DNA of 64,000 nucleotides from Sphingomonas sanxanigenens DSM 19645 = NX02. GTDB taxonomy: Bacteria > Pseudomonadota > Alphaproteobacteria > Sphingomonadales > Sphingomonadaceae. Every line of letters begins with the position of its first letter. Position 1 is the first letter of the stretch. Under the pieces are notes generated by a model that saw only the letters and a list, made by a program, of their open reading frames with translations, was not told the origin of the DNA and ran no database searches. A program made the position numbers and the translations under genes. Where the stretch lies: positions 2,660,520-2,724,519 of the forward strand of contig NZ_CP006644.1 of NCBI RefSeq assembly GCF_000512205.2. The letters are read 5' to 3'. Positions 26,134-35,012 of the stretch are shown here, piece by piece.

Positions 26134-26150
26134 GGGGTGTTGGGGCGGAC

Positions 26151-28397
26151 CTATTCTTTGGGTCGGTCCTTCCCCACGGTCCGGTCGAGAAACGCCTCGA
26201 TCGTCCTCCACAGATGCACGCTCACGCCCGGGCCGCCGACGCTGTGCGTCTGCCCCGGATAGACCATCGTCTCGAACGGATGCCCGGCCTTCTGCAGCTT
26301 CGCCATCAGCGCGGTGGAATGTTCGAACACGACATTGTCGTCCGCCATGCCATGGATCAGCAGCAGCGGGTCTGCGATTCTGTCGGCATTGCCCAGCGCG
26401 TCGGAGCCCGAATAGGATTGCGGATCCTTGTTGGGATCACCCAGATAGCGCTCGGTATAATGGGTGTCGTAGAGACCCCAGCGGGTGACGGGCGCGCCCG
26501 AGACGCCGGCGGCAAAGATGCCCGGCGCGGCCTCCAGCAGCTTCAGCGTCATGTAGCCGCCATAGGACCAGCCATAGACCGCGACCTTTTCCGGATCGAC
26601 GAAGGGCTGCTGCTTCAGCCAGGCAACCCCGGCGAGCTGGTCGTCGACCTCGACCGTGCCCATCGCATGGTAGATCTGGTTCTCGAACGCAGTACCGCGA
26701 TCGGGCGAGCCGCGGCCGTCGATCGAGAAGATCACCCAGCCGCGCGAGACGAGATATTGATGCAGCGGATTGCCCCACTGCTTCAGCACCTGCCGCCCCG
26801 CGCCCGGCCCGTTATAGACCTGCACCAGCACCGGATGGCGCGTGCCGTCGGCACCCCTGGGCTTCAGCAGCTTGTAATGCAGCGTGCTGCCGTCCTTCGC
26901 CTGCAGCGTCCCGAACTCCGGCGTGACGTGTTGCGCGAGATAGGGCGTGTAAGGATGATCGCCGGCGATGGCGTTGCGATCGAGCCAGCGTAGCCGCTTG
27001 CCCTGCGCGTCGGCGAGATAGGTCTGCGCGGGCTGGTCGGGGCCGGAGCGGTTGACCAGCATGCGCGTGCCGCTCTTGTCCATCTCGGCGGCGTTCCAGA
27101 AGCCGGCCTCGGTCAGCCGGCGCGGCGCGCCGGGCTTGGCAAGATCGATCTCATAGACATGCTGCTCGATCGGCGTGTCCTTGTTGGCAGTGAACAGCAG
27201 CCGTCCCCCGGACTCGTCGACCGCGATGACGTCCCGCACCTCCCAAGCGCCGCTGGTGAGCTGCGTCCATTTGCCGTCCGCCCAGCGATAGAGATGGCCA
27301 TGACCGTCCCGCTCGGACCACCAGATCAGGCTGCCATCCTTCAGCGCGCGCAGATTGTCGCTGAGGTTGATCCAGCTGCGCGCGCCCGCGACCTCGCTGA
27401 ACAGCACGGTCGAAGCGCCGGTTTCGGGATCGACCTTGAGCATGTCGAGCCGCTTCTGGTCGCGGCTCTCGCGCTGGACGAGCAGCGCCGATCCGTCCGC
27501 GGCCCAGTCGACGCGCGCGAGATAGATGTCGGTCTCGGTGCCGAGATCCACCTTCACCGGCGTGCCGCCCTTCGGGCTGACGATATAGAGTTCGACCAGC
27601 ACGTTGGGCGTGCCCGCCGCGGGATAGCGCTGGTCGTAGACCTTGGTGCCGTCGGCGCCGATCGCGGCGCGGCTGACGACGCCGACCGGCGCCTCGTCGA
27701 ACTTCTCGACCGCGATGCGCGTGTCGTCCGGCGACCACCAATAGCCGGTATAGCGGTTCATCTCTTCCTGGGCGACGAACTCGGCCTCGCCGAAACCGAT
27801 GGTGCCGCCACCGCCCGCGGTCACCTGCCGTTCCTCATTCTTCGCAAGGTCGAACGTGAACAGGTTGCGATCGCGCACGAACGACACATGGCTGCCGCGC
27901 GGGCTGACCATCGGGTTGAGCTCGCCCGCCTCGCTCCTGGTAAGCTGGCGCACCCGGCCATCGCGGGTGGCGAGGTAGAGATCGCCTTCCAGCGGCACGA
28001 GGATGGTCTGGCCGTCAGCCGACCATTGATAGGTGACGATGCCGGTGGTGCCGCCGATGCGACGGCGCTCGCGCTGCATCTTCTCCGCTTCGGAAAGCTC
28101 GGCGCCGCTGCCGAGCCGCTTGCTGTCGACCAGCATCCGCTCCTGACCCGTCGAGAGGTCGAGCGCCCACAGGTCGAACCGCTCCTTCTCGTCGGCGCGG
28201 GCGCGCAGCGAGGTCAGCAGCTTGCCGTCGGGCGACAGCTTCTGCGCGCGGACCGGGGTGCCGCTGAGCGCGGGCGTACCGAACACACGCTCCAGCGTCA
28301 GCCGGCCATCCTGCGCGGGCGCCTCAGCCATGACTGCGGTTCCGGCCAGCAGCGGCACGATCAGCGCCGCAGCGCCCAGCAACGATTTCAAACGCAT
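26151..28397 (-). CDS. S9-family dipeptidyl peptidase (DPP IV-like)
   Basis: A 748-aa exported serine peptidase. A signal peptide (about 1-25, ending VMAEA) is followed by a DPP4-type beta-propeller (about 60-480, with SPRGSHVSFVRDRNLF and WWSPDDTRIAVEKFDE). The C-terminal alpha/beta hydrolase domain carries the nucleophile in GWSYGGYM, the acid in HGMADDNV and the His in YPGQTHSV. The Glu pair that recognises the free N-terminus is plausibly in VAQEEMNRYTGYWW. It removes N-terminal dipeptides in the periplasm or outside the cell. It may act with the M2 enzyme in peptide use, but they are not in one operon. Confidence 0.93.
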   Translation of the reverse strand: MRLKSLLGAAALIVPLLAGTAVMAEAPAQDGRLTLERVFGTPALSGTPVRAQKLSPDGKLLTSLRARADEKERFDLWALDLSTGQERMLVDSKRLGSGAELSEAEKMQRERRRIGGTTGIVTYQWSADGQTILVPLEGDLYLATRDGRVRQLTRSEAGELNPMVSPRGSHVSFVRDRNLFTFDLAKNEERQVTAGGGGTIGFGEAEFVAQEEMNRYTGYWWSPDDTRIAVEKFDEAPVGVVSRAAIGADGTKVYDQRYPAAGTPNVLVELYIVSPKGGTPVKVDLGTETDIYLARVDWAADGSALLVQRESRDQKRLDMLKVDPETGASTVLFSEVAGARSWINLSDNLRALKDGSLIWWSERDGHGHLYRWADGKWTQLTSGAWEVRDVIAVDESGGRLLFTANKDTPIEQHVYEIDLAKPGAPRRLTEAGFWNAAEMDKSGTRMLVNRSGPDQPAQTYLADAQGKRLRWLDRNAIAGDHPYTPYLAQHVTPEFGTLQAKDGSTLHYKLLKPRGADGTRHPVLVQVYNGPGAGRQVLKQWGNPLHQYLVSRGWVIFSIDGRGSPDRGTAFENQIYHAMGTVEVDDQLAGVAWLKQQPFVDPEKVAVYGWSYGGYMTLKLLEAAPGIFAAGVSGAPVTRWGLYDTHYTERYLGDPNKDPQSYSGSDALGNADRIADPLLLIHGMADDNVVFEHSTALMAKLQKAGHPFETMVYPGQTHSVGGPGVSVHLWRTIEAFLDRTVGKDRPKE

Positions 28398-28500
28398 CGA
28401 CGATCACCTCGGATATCATCCCTGTTCGGGGTCATATCCTCCCGCTTAGCCATAGCGCGGCGGAGGTAAAGCGCCACCGCCACGAAAATGGGCGCGCACG

Positions 28501-28532
28501 AAAAAGGGCGCGGAAGCCATGCCTCCGCGCCC
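28501..28532 (-). terminator. Rho-independent terminator after rplS
   Basis: On the minus strand a 9-bp stem (gggcgcgga / tccgcgccc) with a 9-nt loop is followed by TTTTT, 26 nt beyond the rplS stop. It closes the ffh-rpsP-rimM-trmD-rplS unit. Confidence 0.9.
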
Positions 28533-28558
28533 TGATCCTTGCACTCGCGTGCGACCGA

Positions 28559-28942
28559 TTACTCGGCGGCAGCGGCCGGACGCGGATCGCGACGCTCGGC
28601 GATACGCGCCGACTTGCCGGTACGGCCACGCAGATAATAGAGCTTCGCGCGACGCACGACACCGCGACGGACGACCTCGATCGAGTCGATGTTCGGCGAG
28701 TAGAGCGGGAAGACGCGCTCGACGCCCTCACCGAAGCTGATCTTGCGGACGGTGAAGCTGCTGCCCATGCCCTTGTTGGAGCGGGCGATGCAGACACCCT
28801 CGAAATTCTGGACGCGGGTGCGTTCACCTTCGACCACCTTCACGCCGACCTTCAGCGTGTCGCCGGGACGGAATTCGGGAATCTTCTTCGATTCGGTGAA
28901 CTTGGCAATCTGCTCGGCTTCGAGCGTCTGGATGAGGTTCAT
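28559..28942 (-). CDS. rplS: 50S ribosomal protein L19
   Basis: A 127-aa ribosomal protein at the 30S/50S interface. The family pattern is clear: [60 protein letters not shown] and [18 protein letters not shown]. The ATG at 28942 has an AAGGA site and lies one base beyond the trmD stop, indicating coupling. The Ala/Glu-rich C-terminal tail is a little longer than in E. coli. Confidence 0.97.
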   Translation of the reverse strand: MNLIQTLEAEQIAKFTESKKIPEFRPGDTLKVGVKVVEGERTRVQNFEGVCIARSNKGMGSSFTVRKISFGEGVERVFPLYSPNIDSIEVVRRGVVRRAKLYYLRGRTGKSARIAERRDPRPAAAAE

Positions 28943-28943
28943 C

Positions 28944-29675
28944 TCACCGGTCCTTCTTTTTTTGCCGCGCGCCAGAGGGCGACTGGACCCGAGCGCCCTC
29001 ATGGCGCTCCCAAAGATCCGGCCGCCTTAGCCGTGTATCGCTCTCCGCCATCGACTTGCGCCAGGCGGCGATCTTCGCATGATCCCCCGATCGCAGCACT
29101 TCGGGGATCGTGCGCCCTTCCCATTCGACAGGTCGGGTATAGTGCGGATATTCGAGGAGGCCGTTTTCGAAGCTTTCCTCGTCTCCGCTGGAAGCGGCGC
29201 CCATTACGCCGGGAAGCAGGCGAATGCAAGCGTCGAGCAGCACGAAAGCGCCGATTTCGCCACCCGAAAGCACATAGTCGCCGATCGAGACGGGCTCCAC
29301 CTCGCGGGCCTCGAAAAGGCGCTCGTCGAAGCCCTCGAACCGGCCGCACACGATGATCGCGCCCGGGCCCTCGGCAAGCCTGCGGACGCGCTCCTGCGTC
29401 AATTGCCGGCCGCGGGGCGACATCGCCAGCAATGGCCGGCCATCCGCCACGCTGTCGATCGCCGCGGCGAGCACATCGGCGCGCAACACCATGCCGGCCC
29501 CGCCGCCCGCCGGCGTATCGTCGACCGAGCGATGCTTGTCGGTGGCGAAGTCGCGAATCTGCACGGTCTCCAGCGACCAGGCCTCCTCACGCAGCGCCCG
29601 GCCGGCCAGCGACGCACCGAGCGGGCCGGGAAACATTTCCGGATAGAGGGTGAGGATCGTGGCGGCGAAGCTCAT
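28944..29675 (-). CDS. trmD: tRNA (guanine37-N1)-methyltransferase
   Basis: A 243-aa SPOUT methyltransferase making m1G37 in tRNAs, which prevents frameshifting. The diagnostic motifs are [12 protein letters not shown], the [24 protein letters not shown] block, [11 protein letters not shown] and the trefoil-knot segment [13 protein letters not shown]. The ATG at 29675 matches the usual distance to the LYPEMF motif; an in-frame ATG at 29687 is an alternative. Confidence 0.96.
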   Translation of the reverse strand: MSFAATILTLYPEMFPGPLGASLAGRALREEAWSLETVQIRDFATDKHRSVDDTPAGGGAGMVLRADVLAAAIDSVADGRPLLAMSPRGRQLTQERVRRLAEGPGAIIVCGRFEGFDERLFEAREVEPVSIGDYVLSGGEIGAFVLLDACIRLLPGVMGAASSGDEESFENGLLEYPHYTRPVEWEGRTIPEVLRSGDHAKIAAWRKSMAESDTRLRRPDLWERHEGARVQSPSGARQKKKDR

Positions 29676-29760
29676 GGGTGTACGCATTCCAGCGGGATGG
29701 CTGCTCGGGGGCAAAGTGGTGCGGCTGCCCTAGTTCGCCGCCCTGCCGTCGGCAACCGCC

Positions 29761-30075
29761 TCAGCGCCGGAGCGCCATCACCGCGACGAACGCCGTCGGC
29801 ACCCCCAGTATCGCGCCGATCACCAGCGCGTAGAAGAGGAAGAAGGTCAGCGCCAGAATCGGCATTCCCGCCGAGACGCCGGGATCACCGGCAGATGACA
29901 GCAAGGCGATCACGAAGCCGAGCGCAAACAATATCGCCGACAGTATCGGAAAGCTGATTGCCGAGAACAGCAAATGCGCCCCGCGCCCGATGTTTGGCCT
30001 AATCTTTATTACCAGCCACGCCGCAAAGGTCGTTACACCAACGGCAAGCAATGCAGAAACGAGAACGAACTCCAT
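29761..30075 (-). CDS. Small hydrophobic membrane protein in the rimM-trmD gap
   Basis: A 104-aa protein with about three transmembrane segments (residues 3-22, 35-60 and 75-100) and few polar residues. AAAGGAGCGG precedes the ATG at 30075. It interrupts the normally compact rimM-trmD pair, with gaps of 62 bp and about 85 bp, and its codons look somewhat less GC-biased than its neighbours, so it may be a later insertion. I do not recognise the family. Confidence 0.65.
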   Translation of the reverse strand: MEFVLVSALLAVGVTTFAAWLVIKIRPNIGRGAHLLFSAISFPILSAILFALGFVIALLSSAGDPGVSAGMPILALTFFLFYALVIGAILGVPTAFVAVMALRR

Positions 30076-30137
30076 CGCTTTGCCGCTCCTTTCATCATTG
30101 AAGCGCAGCAAGGCGATTTAGGTTCCGTTTATGCGAT

Positions 30138-30674
30138 TCACTCTGCGGCGAAGGCGGCGGTTACCAGCAGATGCCTGTCGTTCCAGTCGGGCACAGCATC
30201 GGGCTGCATCGGCACCATGAAGCGCTTGCCCGTGGGCCGCTCGATCTCGACGACGTCGCCGGCGCCGAAATTCTCGACCGCCACGACGGTGCCGAGCGCC
30301 TCCCCCTCGGTCGAAATCGCGGGCAGGCCGATCAGGTCGACATGATAATATTCGCCCTCGCCCAGCGCGGGCATAGCCGAACGCGGTACGGTGAGCGGCA
30401 CCCCGCGCAGCGCTTCGGCGGCGTTGCGGTCGTTGATCTCGACGAAGCGGGCGACCGCACCATTGGGGCCCGGGCGCACCGACTTGAGCGTCAGCGTGCG
30501 GCCCGCGGCATCGAACGACGCATACGCCCGCAAGCCCTCCGGCCCGTCGCCGAACAGCTTGAGGCGTACCTCGCCGGTCACCCCGTGCGCGCCGATGATG
30601 GCGGCCAGGGTGACGGGCGCATCGCCCCTCCCGCTTGCGGGCGGGGTCGGGGGAAGGCTGGTTTCAACCGGCAT
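30138..30674 (-). CDS. rimM: Ribosome maturation factor RimM
   Basis: A 178-aa factor that binds S19 and helps mature the 30S head. The N-terminal domain is recognised by LAAIIGAHGVTGEVRLKLFGD, and the PRC-barrel C-terminal domain by EYYHVDLIGLPAIS and LGTVVAVENFGAGDVVEI. About 25 extra residues precede the usual start; this stretch (SLPPTPPASGRGDAP) is encoded by a palindromic repeat. No later in-frame ATG, GTG or TTG lies before the conserved domain, so the extension appears to be translated. Confidence 0.93.
   Translation of the reverse strand: MPVETSLPPTPPASGRGDAPVTLAAIIGAHGVTGEVRLKLFGDGPEGLRAYASFDAAGRTLTLKSVRPGPNGAVARFVEINDRNAAEALRGVPLTVPRSAMPALGEGEYYHVDLIGLPAISTEGEALGTVVAVENFGAGDVVEIERPTGKRFMVPMQPDAVPDWNDRHLLVTAAFAAE
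30625..30656. repeat. GC-rich palindromic repeat inside the rimM coding sequence
   Basis: Positions 30625-30646 form a near-perfect inverted repeat (cccc-t-cccgc / gcggg-c-gggg around tt), followed by gtcgggggaag. It encodes the PPTPPASGRG segment of RimM. A related degenerate sequence (cccctcccgcacgcgagaggagg) lies at about 30787-30809, upstream of rimM. Confidence 0.7.
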
Positions 30675-30817
30675 AGAGGTCGGCAACAGGCCCTACCAGT
30701 CGCTGCCATGCTCTCGGTACGACATGCGCGCCGCGCATGTCTCGATCATGCCGGGGGCATGGTCGACCGAGCGCCTGGCCGCTACGCCCCTCCCGCACGC
30801 GAGAGGAGGAACAAGGC

Positions 30818-31210
30818 TTACGCCTCGGCAGCGGCTTCTTCCTCGGCCGGCGCGTTGGCGGCGGCTTCGGCCTCGGCCAGCTTCGCGGCCCGCTCCTCGG
30901 CGCGCTCCTTGGCCTTGTCGCCCGGCTCGGCCTTCTTCGGGTTGTTGCGCGCGGCGCGCTCCTTGAGGCCGGCCGCATCGAAGAAGCGGGCGACGCGATC
31001 GGTCGGCTGCGCGCCGACGGTCAGCCAATGCTTCGCGCGGTCGGCGTCGATCTTGACGCGCTCGGGCGAATCCTTGGCGAGCAGCGGGTTGTAGGTACCG
31101 ATCTTCTCGATGAAGGCGCCGTCGCGCGGGCTGCGCGAGTTGGCGACGACGATGCGGTAATACGGGCGCTTCTTGGAGCCGCCACGCGACAGACGGATGG
31201 AAACGGACAT
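30818..31210 (-). CDS. rpsP: 30S ribosomal protein S16
   Basis: A 130-aa ribosomal protein. The S16 core is plain in [23 protein letters not shown] and in [11 protein letters not shown]. The last 45 residues form an Ala/Glu/Lys-rich tail ([16 protein letters not shown]), a common extension in alphaproteobacteria. It follows ffh by 41 bp and precedes rimM. Confidence 0.97.
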   Translation of the reverse strand: MSVSIRLSRGGSKKRPYYRIVVANSRSPRDGAFIEKIGTYNPLLAKDSPERVKIDADRAKHWLTVGAQPTDRVARFFDAAGLKERAARNNPKKAEPGDKAKERAEERAAKLAEAEAAANAPAEEEAAAEA

Positions 31211-31251
31211 TCTACACTTCCTTCTTCAGCATTCGAACGGCGTGGAGCCGA

Positions 31252-32730
31252 TCACTTCTTCTTCATGAAATTCTGGAACCCGGGCGGGAGCCCCTGCGGC
31301 GCACCGGGAAGCCCCGGCAGCCCCGCCGGCGGGGTACCACCGGCACCGCCACCGCCGAGCAGGCCGCCGAGCCCGCCCATGCCGCCGCCGCCGCCACCGC
31401 CAAGCATGCCGGCCAGGCCCTTCAGCCCGCCCATCTTCTTGATCTTCTTCATGGCGTTGGCCATTTCCTGGTGCATCTTGAGCAGCCGGTTGACGTCCTG
31501 AACGGTCGTGCCGCTGCCCTTGGCGACGCGGATCTTGCGCTTGGCGTTCATCAGCTCGGGCTTGCCGCGCTCCTTGGGCGTCATCGAGCCGATGATGGCA
31601 TCCATGCGGACGAGGATGCGATCGTCGACCTGGCCGTTGGCCATCGCGTTCTGCACCTTCTTCACGCCCGGCAGCATCGAGGCCAGCATGCCGAGGCCGC
31701 CCATGCGGCGCATCTGATCGAGCTGGGCGCGCAGATCGTTGAGGTCGAACTGGCCCTTGGCCATCCGCGCGGCGAGCTTTTCCGCCTCGTCCTGCTTGAT
31801 CGTCTCGGCGGCACGCTCGACGAGGCTGACGACGTCGCCCATGCCGAGGATGCGGCCGGCGACGCGGCTGGGGTGGAAGGCCTCGAGCTGGTCGAGCTTT
31901 TCGCCGGTGCCGGCGAACTTGATCGGCTTGCCGGTAACGGCGCGCATCGACAGCGCCGCACCGCCGCGCGCATCGCCGTCCATCCGGGTCAGCACGACCC
32001 CGGTCAGCGGCACCTGATCGGAGAAGGTCTGCGCGACGTTGACCGCGTCCTGGCCGGTGAGAGAGTCGACGACGAGCAGGATCTCGTTCGGGGTCGCGAC
32101 ATCGGCCACCGCGCGCATCTCGTCCATCAGCGCCTGGTCGACGTGGAGACGACCGGCGGTGTCGAGCATGACGACGTCATAGCCCTGCAGCTTCGCCGCA
32201 TTGAGCGCGCGCCGGGCGATGTCGACCGGCTGCTGGCCGGCGACGATCGGCAGGGTCGCGACATTGGTCTGCGTGCCGAGCACCGCAAGCTGTTCCTGCG
32301 CGGCCGGGCGCTGGACGTCGAGCGACGCCATCAGCACCTTCTTGCGCTGCTTCTCGCTGAGGCGCTTGGCGATCTTGGCGGTCGTGGTCGTCTTGCCCGA
32401 GCCCTGAAGGCCGACCATCATGACGACCGCGGGCGGCGTGACATCGACCGAGAGCTCGGAAGCCTCGGAACCCAGCATCTCGACGAGCGCGTCGTTGACG
32501 ATCTTGACGACCTGCTGGCCGGGCGTGACCGACTTCAGCACCTGCTGGCCGACGGCCTGCTCGGTGATCTTGTCGATGAAGTCGCGAACCACGGGAAGCG
32601 CCACGTCTGCCTCCAGCAGCGCGATGCGCACTTCGCGCATCGCCGCGCGCACGTCCGCTTCGTTCAGCGCGCCACGGCCACGCAGGCGGTCGAAAACGCC
32701 GCCAAGCCGTTCGCTCAGACTTTCAAACAT
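31252..32730 (-). CDS. ffh: Signal recognition particle protein Ffh
   Basis: A 492-aa GTPase that binds signal sequences and 4.5S RNA and delivers ribosomes to FtsY. It has the N domain (about 1-90), then the G domain with G1 GLQGSGKTTTTAK, DVQRPAAQEQL and DTAGRLHVD, and the methionine-rich M domain (about 330-430). The C-terminal tail (about 440-492) is very rich in Gly, Met and Pro, as is common in this class. The ATG at 32730 was preferred to upstream starts that would read through a leader hairpin. Confidence 0.97.
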   Translation of the reverse strand: MFESLSERLGGVFDRLRGRGALNEADVRAAMREVRIALLEADVALPVVRDFIDKITEQAVGQQVLKSVTPGQQVVKIVNDALVEMLGSEASELSVDVTPPAVVMMVGLQGSGKTTTTAKIAKRLSEKQRKKVLMASLDVQRPAAQEQLAVLGTQTNVATLPIVAGQQPVDIARRALNAAKLQGYDVVMLDTAGRLHVDQALMDEMRAVADVATPNEILLVVDSLTGQDAVNVAQTFSDQVPLTGVVLTRMDGDARGGAALSMRAVTGKPIKFAGTGEKLDQLEAFHPSRVAGRILGMGDVVSLVERAAETIKQDEAEKLAARMAKGQFDLNDLRAQLDQMRRMGGLGMLASMLPGVKKVQNAMANGQVDDRILVRMDAIIGSMTPKERGKPELMNAKRKIRVAKGSGTTVQDVNRLLKMHQEMANAMKKIKKMGGLKGLAGMLGGGGGGGMGGLGGLLGGGGAGGTPPAGLPGLPGAPQGLPPGFQNFMKKK

Positions 32731-32782
32731 GCCAGGGCACTCCAACCGTTTCGTTCGATGCCCGCCCACGCAACGCAGAAAA

Positions 32783-32812
32783 CGCCGGTGGGCGAAACCT
32801 CGCCGACCGGCG
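32783..32812 (-). other. Attenuator-like hairpin in the ffh leader
   Basis: On the minus strand a nested stem (cgccggt / accggcg enclosing ggcga / tcgcc around a 4-nt loop) is followed by TTTT, about 52 nt before the ffh ATG. No gene lies upstream on this strand, so it cannot simply terminate a preceding gene. It could attenuate ffh or be a dispersed palindrome. Confidence 0.55.
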
Positions 32813-32940
32813 TCGCACCTCCTCCAGCGGACGGCGCGTCGTTGTCACGTTCGTAGCGGAACGATCGGGGCCCCTTAAACGAGCGCGCGGGAAATGGCAA
32901 CATGATGGACAGCGCGGCCCGGCATCCCTAGATCGCGGCC

Positions 32941-33750
32941 ATGACGCTGCGGTTCCACAAGATGCACGGGCTTGGCAACGACTTCGTCGTGGTCGACGGC
33001 CGCGAGGCTCCGGTCGCGATCGACGGGGCCCTTGCGCGCGCGATGGCCGATCGCCATCGCGGCATCGGCTGCGACCAGCTCATCCTCATCGAGGAGTCCC
33101 CGCACGCCGATGTGGCGATGCGCATCTTCAACGCCGACGGCAGCGAGGTTTCGGCCTGCGGCAACGCCACGCGCTGCGTCGCGCAACTGATCGGCGGCGA
33201 GGCGACGATTTCCACCGCCGCCGGGCTGCTTCACGCCAGCCGCACCGAGGGCGGCATCAGCGTCGACATGGGCGAGCCGCGCTTCGGGTGGGAAGACATC
33301 CCCCTCGCCTTCGCGATGCACAGCGCCGGGCTGCCGCTCGCTTGGGAGACGCTGGAAAAGCCGTGGGCAATCAATGTCGGCAACCCGCATGTCGTGTTCT
33401 TCGTGGAGGATTGCGACGCGGTGCCGCTCGAACGGCTGGGGCCGCTGATCGAGCATGACCCGGTGTTTCCCGAGCGGATCAACGTCAATGTCGCGACGAT
33501 CGTCGACCGCGGCCATCTGCGCCTGCGGGTGTGGGAACGCGGCGCCGGCCTCACCCGCGCCTGCGGCACCGGCGCCTGCGCGACCGGGGTGATCGCGATG
33601 CTGCAGGGGCTGGTCGATTCGCCGGTGACGGTGTCGCTGCCCGGCGGCGATCTTTCGATCGGCTGGGCAAAGGGCGAATCGATCCGCATGACCGGCCCCG
33701 CCACCCATGTCTTCAGCGGCGAGGCGGAGCTGGCGGCGTTCGGCGCATGA
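32941..33750 (+). CDS. dapF: Diaminopimelate epimerase
   Basis: A 269-aa cytoplasmic enzyme converting LL- to meso-diaminopimelate for peptidoglycan and lysine. The two catalytic cysteines are in SACGNATRC (N-terminal half) and RACGTGACA (C-terminal half), and FHKMHGLGNDFVV opens the protein. The ribosome site is weak. Its stop overlaps the next start as ATGA, making it the first gene of dapF-mtaB-ftsY-yciB. Confidence 0.96.
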   Translation: MTLRFHKMHGLGNDFVVVDGREAPVAIDGALARAMADRHRGIGCDQLILIEESPHADVAMRIFNADGSEVSACGNATRCVAQLIGGEATISTAAGLLHASRTEGGISVDMGEPRFGWEDIPLAFAMHSAGLPLAWETLEKPWAINVGNPHVVFFVEDCDAVPLERLGPLIEHDPVFPERINVNVATIVDRGHLRLRVWERGAGLTRACGTGACATGVIAMLQGLVDSPVTVSLPGGDLSIGWAKGESIRMTGPATHVFSGEAELAAFGA

Positions 33751-35012
33751 ACGCGCCGCGCACGCGCGGGCCCGAGCTGATCACGCTCGGCTGCCGGCTG
33801 AACATCGCCGAGAGCGAGGCGATGCGCGCGCTCGCCCCGGACGCGGACGATCTCGTCATCGTCAACAGCTGCGCGGTGACCGAGGAGGCGATGCGCCAGG
33901 CACGCAAGGCGATCCGCCGTGCGCGCCGCGCGCGGCCCGAGGCGCGCATCCTCGTGACCGGCTGCGGCGCGCAGATCGATCCGCAGGCGTTCGCGGCGAT
34001 GCCCGAGGTCGATCGCGTCGTCGGCAACGCCGAAAAGCTCGATCGCGCGGCGTTCGACTTCATGCGCGATGGCGACCGCCGCGTGCAGGTCTCCGACATC
34101 TTCGCGGTCCGCACCACCGCGCCGCATCTCGCCCCCGCCTTCGCCGAACATGCCCGCGCCTTCGTCGAGGTGCAGACCGGCTGCGACCATCGCTGCACCT
34201 TCTGCGTGATCCCGCAGGGGCGCGGCAACAGCCGCTCGGTGCCCGCCGGCGCGGTCGTCGAGCGCATCGCCGCGCTCGTCGATGGCGGCCATGCCGAGGT
34301 GGTGCTGACCGGCGTCGACCTCACCAGCTATGGCCCCGACCTGCCCGGCGCGCCGACATTGGGCATGCTCGTCGAGCGCATCCTCAGGCATGTGCCGGCA
34401 CTCCGGCGGCTGCGCCTCTCCTCGCTCGACAGCGTCGAGATCGACGATCGGCTGTTCGACCTGATCGCGCATGAGCCGCGGATGATGCCGCATCTCCATC
34501 TCTCGCTGCAGGCGGGCGACGACATGATCCTCAAGCGGATGAAGCGCCGCCACAACCGCGCGCAGGCGATCGCGCTGGTCGCGCGGCTGAAGGCGGCGCG
34601 GCCGGAGATCGCGATCGGCGCCGACCTCATCGCCGGCTTCCCGACCGAGGATGAGGCGATGTTCGGCAATTCGCTGCGCCTCATCGACGAGTGCGACATC
34701 GTGTTCGGCCATATCTTTCCCTATTCGCCGCGCCCCGGCACGCCCGCCGCGCGCATGCCGCAGGTGGCGCATGACCGCATCCGCGATCGCGCCGCGCGGC
34801 TTCGCGCCGCGGCGGCCGCACGGCGGACGGCGTGGCTGGCGACGCTGGTCGGCTCCGCCCAGTCGATGCTGGTCGAGCGCGACGGCCGCACCGGCCATGC
34901 CGGAAATTTCGCGCGGATGCGGCTGGTCGAGCCGGCGCGCGCGGGATCGATGCTGCCCGTTCGCGTCGTGCGGCTTGAAGACGACGTGCTGATCGCCGAA
35001 AGGGCCGCATGA
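33747..35012 (+). CDS. mtaB: tRNA t6A37 methylthiotransferase, MtaB type
   Basis: A 421-aa radical-SAM enzyme that adds a methylthio group to t6A37 of tRNAs. The N-terminal UPF0004 domain opens with TLGCRLNIAESEAM and carries cluster cysteines in NSCAV and TGCGAQ. The radical-SAM Cys triad is CDHRCTFC, followed by PQGRGNSRS, LTGVDLTSYG and the LHLSLQAGDD segment. The NIAESEAM pattern favours MtaB over MiaB or RimO. ATGA overlaps at both ends indicate translational coupling with dapF and ftsY. Confidence 0.92.
   Translation: MNAPRTRGPELITLGCRLNIAESEAMRALAPDADDLVIVNSCAVTEEAMRQARKAIRRARRARPEARILVTGCGAQIDPQAFAAMPEVDRVVGNAEKLDRAAFDFMRDGDRRVQVSDIFAVRTTAPHLAPAFAEHARAFVEVQTGCDHRCTFCVIPQGRGNSRSVPAGAVVERIAALVDGGHAEVVLTGVDLTSYGPDLPGAPTLGMLVERILRHVPALRRLRLSSLDSVEIDDRLFDLIAHEPRMMPHLHLSLQAGDDMILKRMKRRHNRAQAIALVARLKAARPEIAIGADLIAGFPTEDEAMFGNSLRLIDECDIVFGHIFPYSPRPGTPAARMPQVAHDRIRDRAARLRAAAAARRTAWLATLVGSAQSMLVERDGRTGHAGNFARMRLVEPARAGSMLPVRVVRLEDDVLIAERAA

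Noticed and set aside
32731-32940. 4.5S SRP RNA gene next to ffh
   Set aside because: The region lacks the conserved GGAA-tetraloop helix and symmetric loop of 4.5S RNA; only a short hairpin with a T-run is present.
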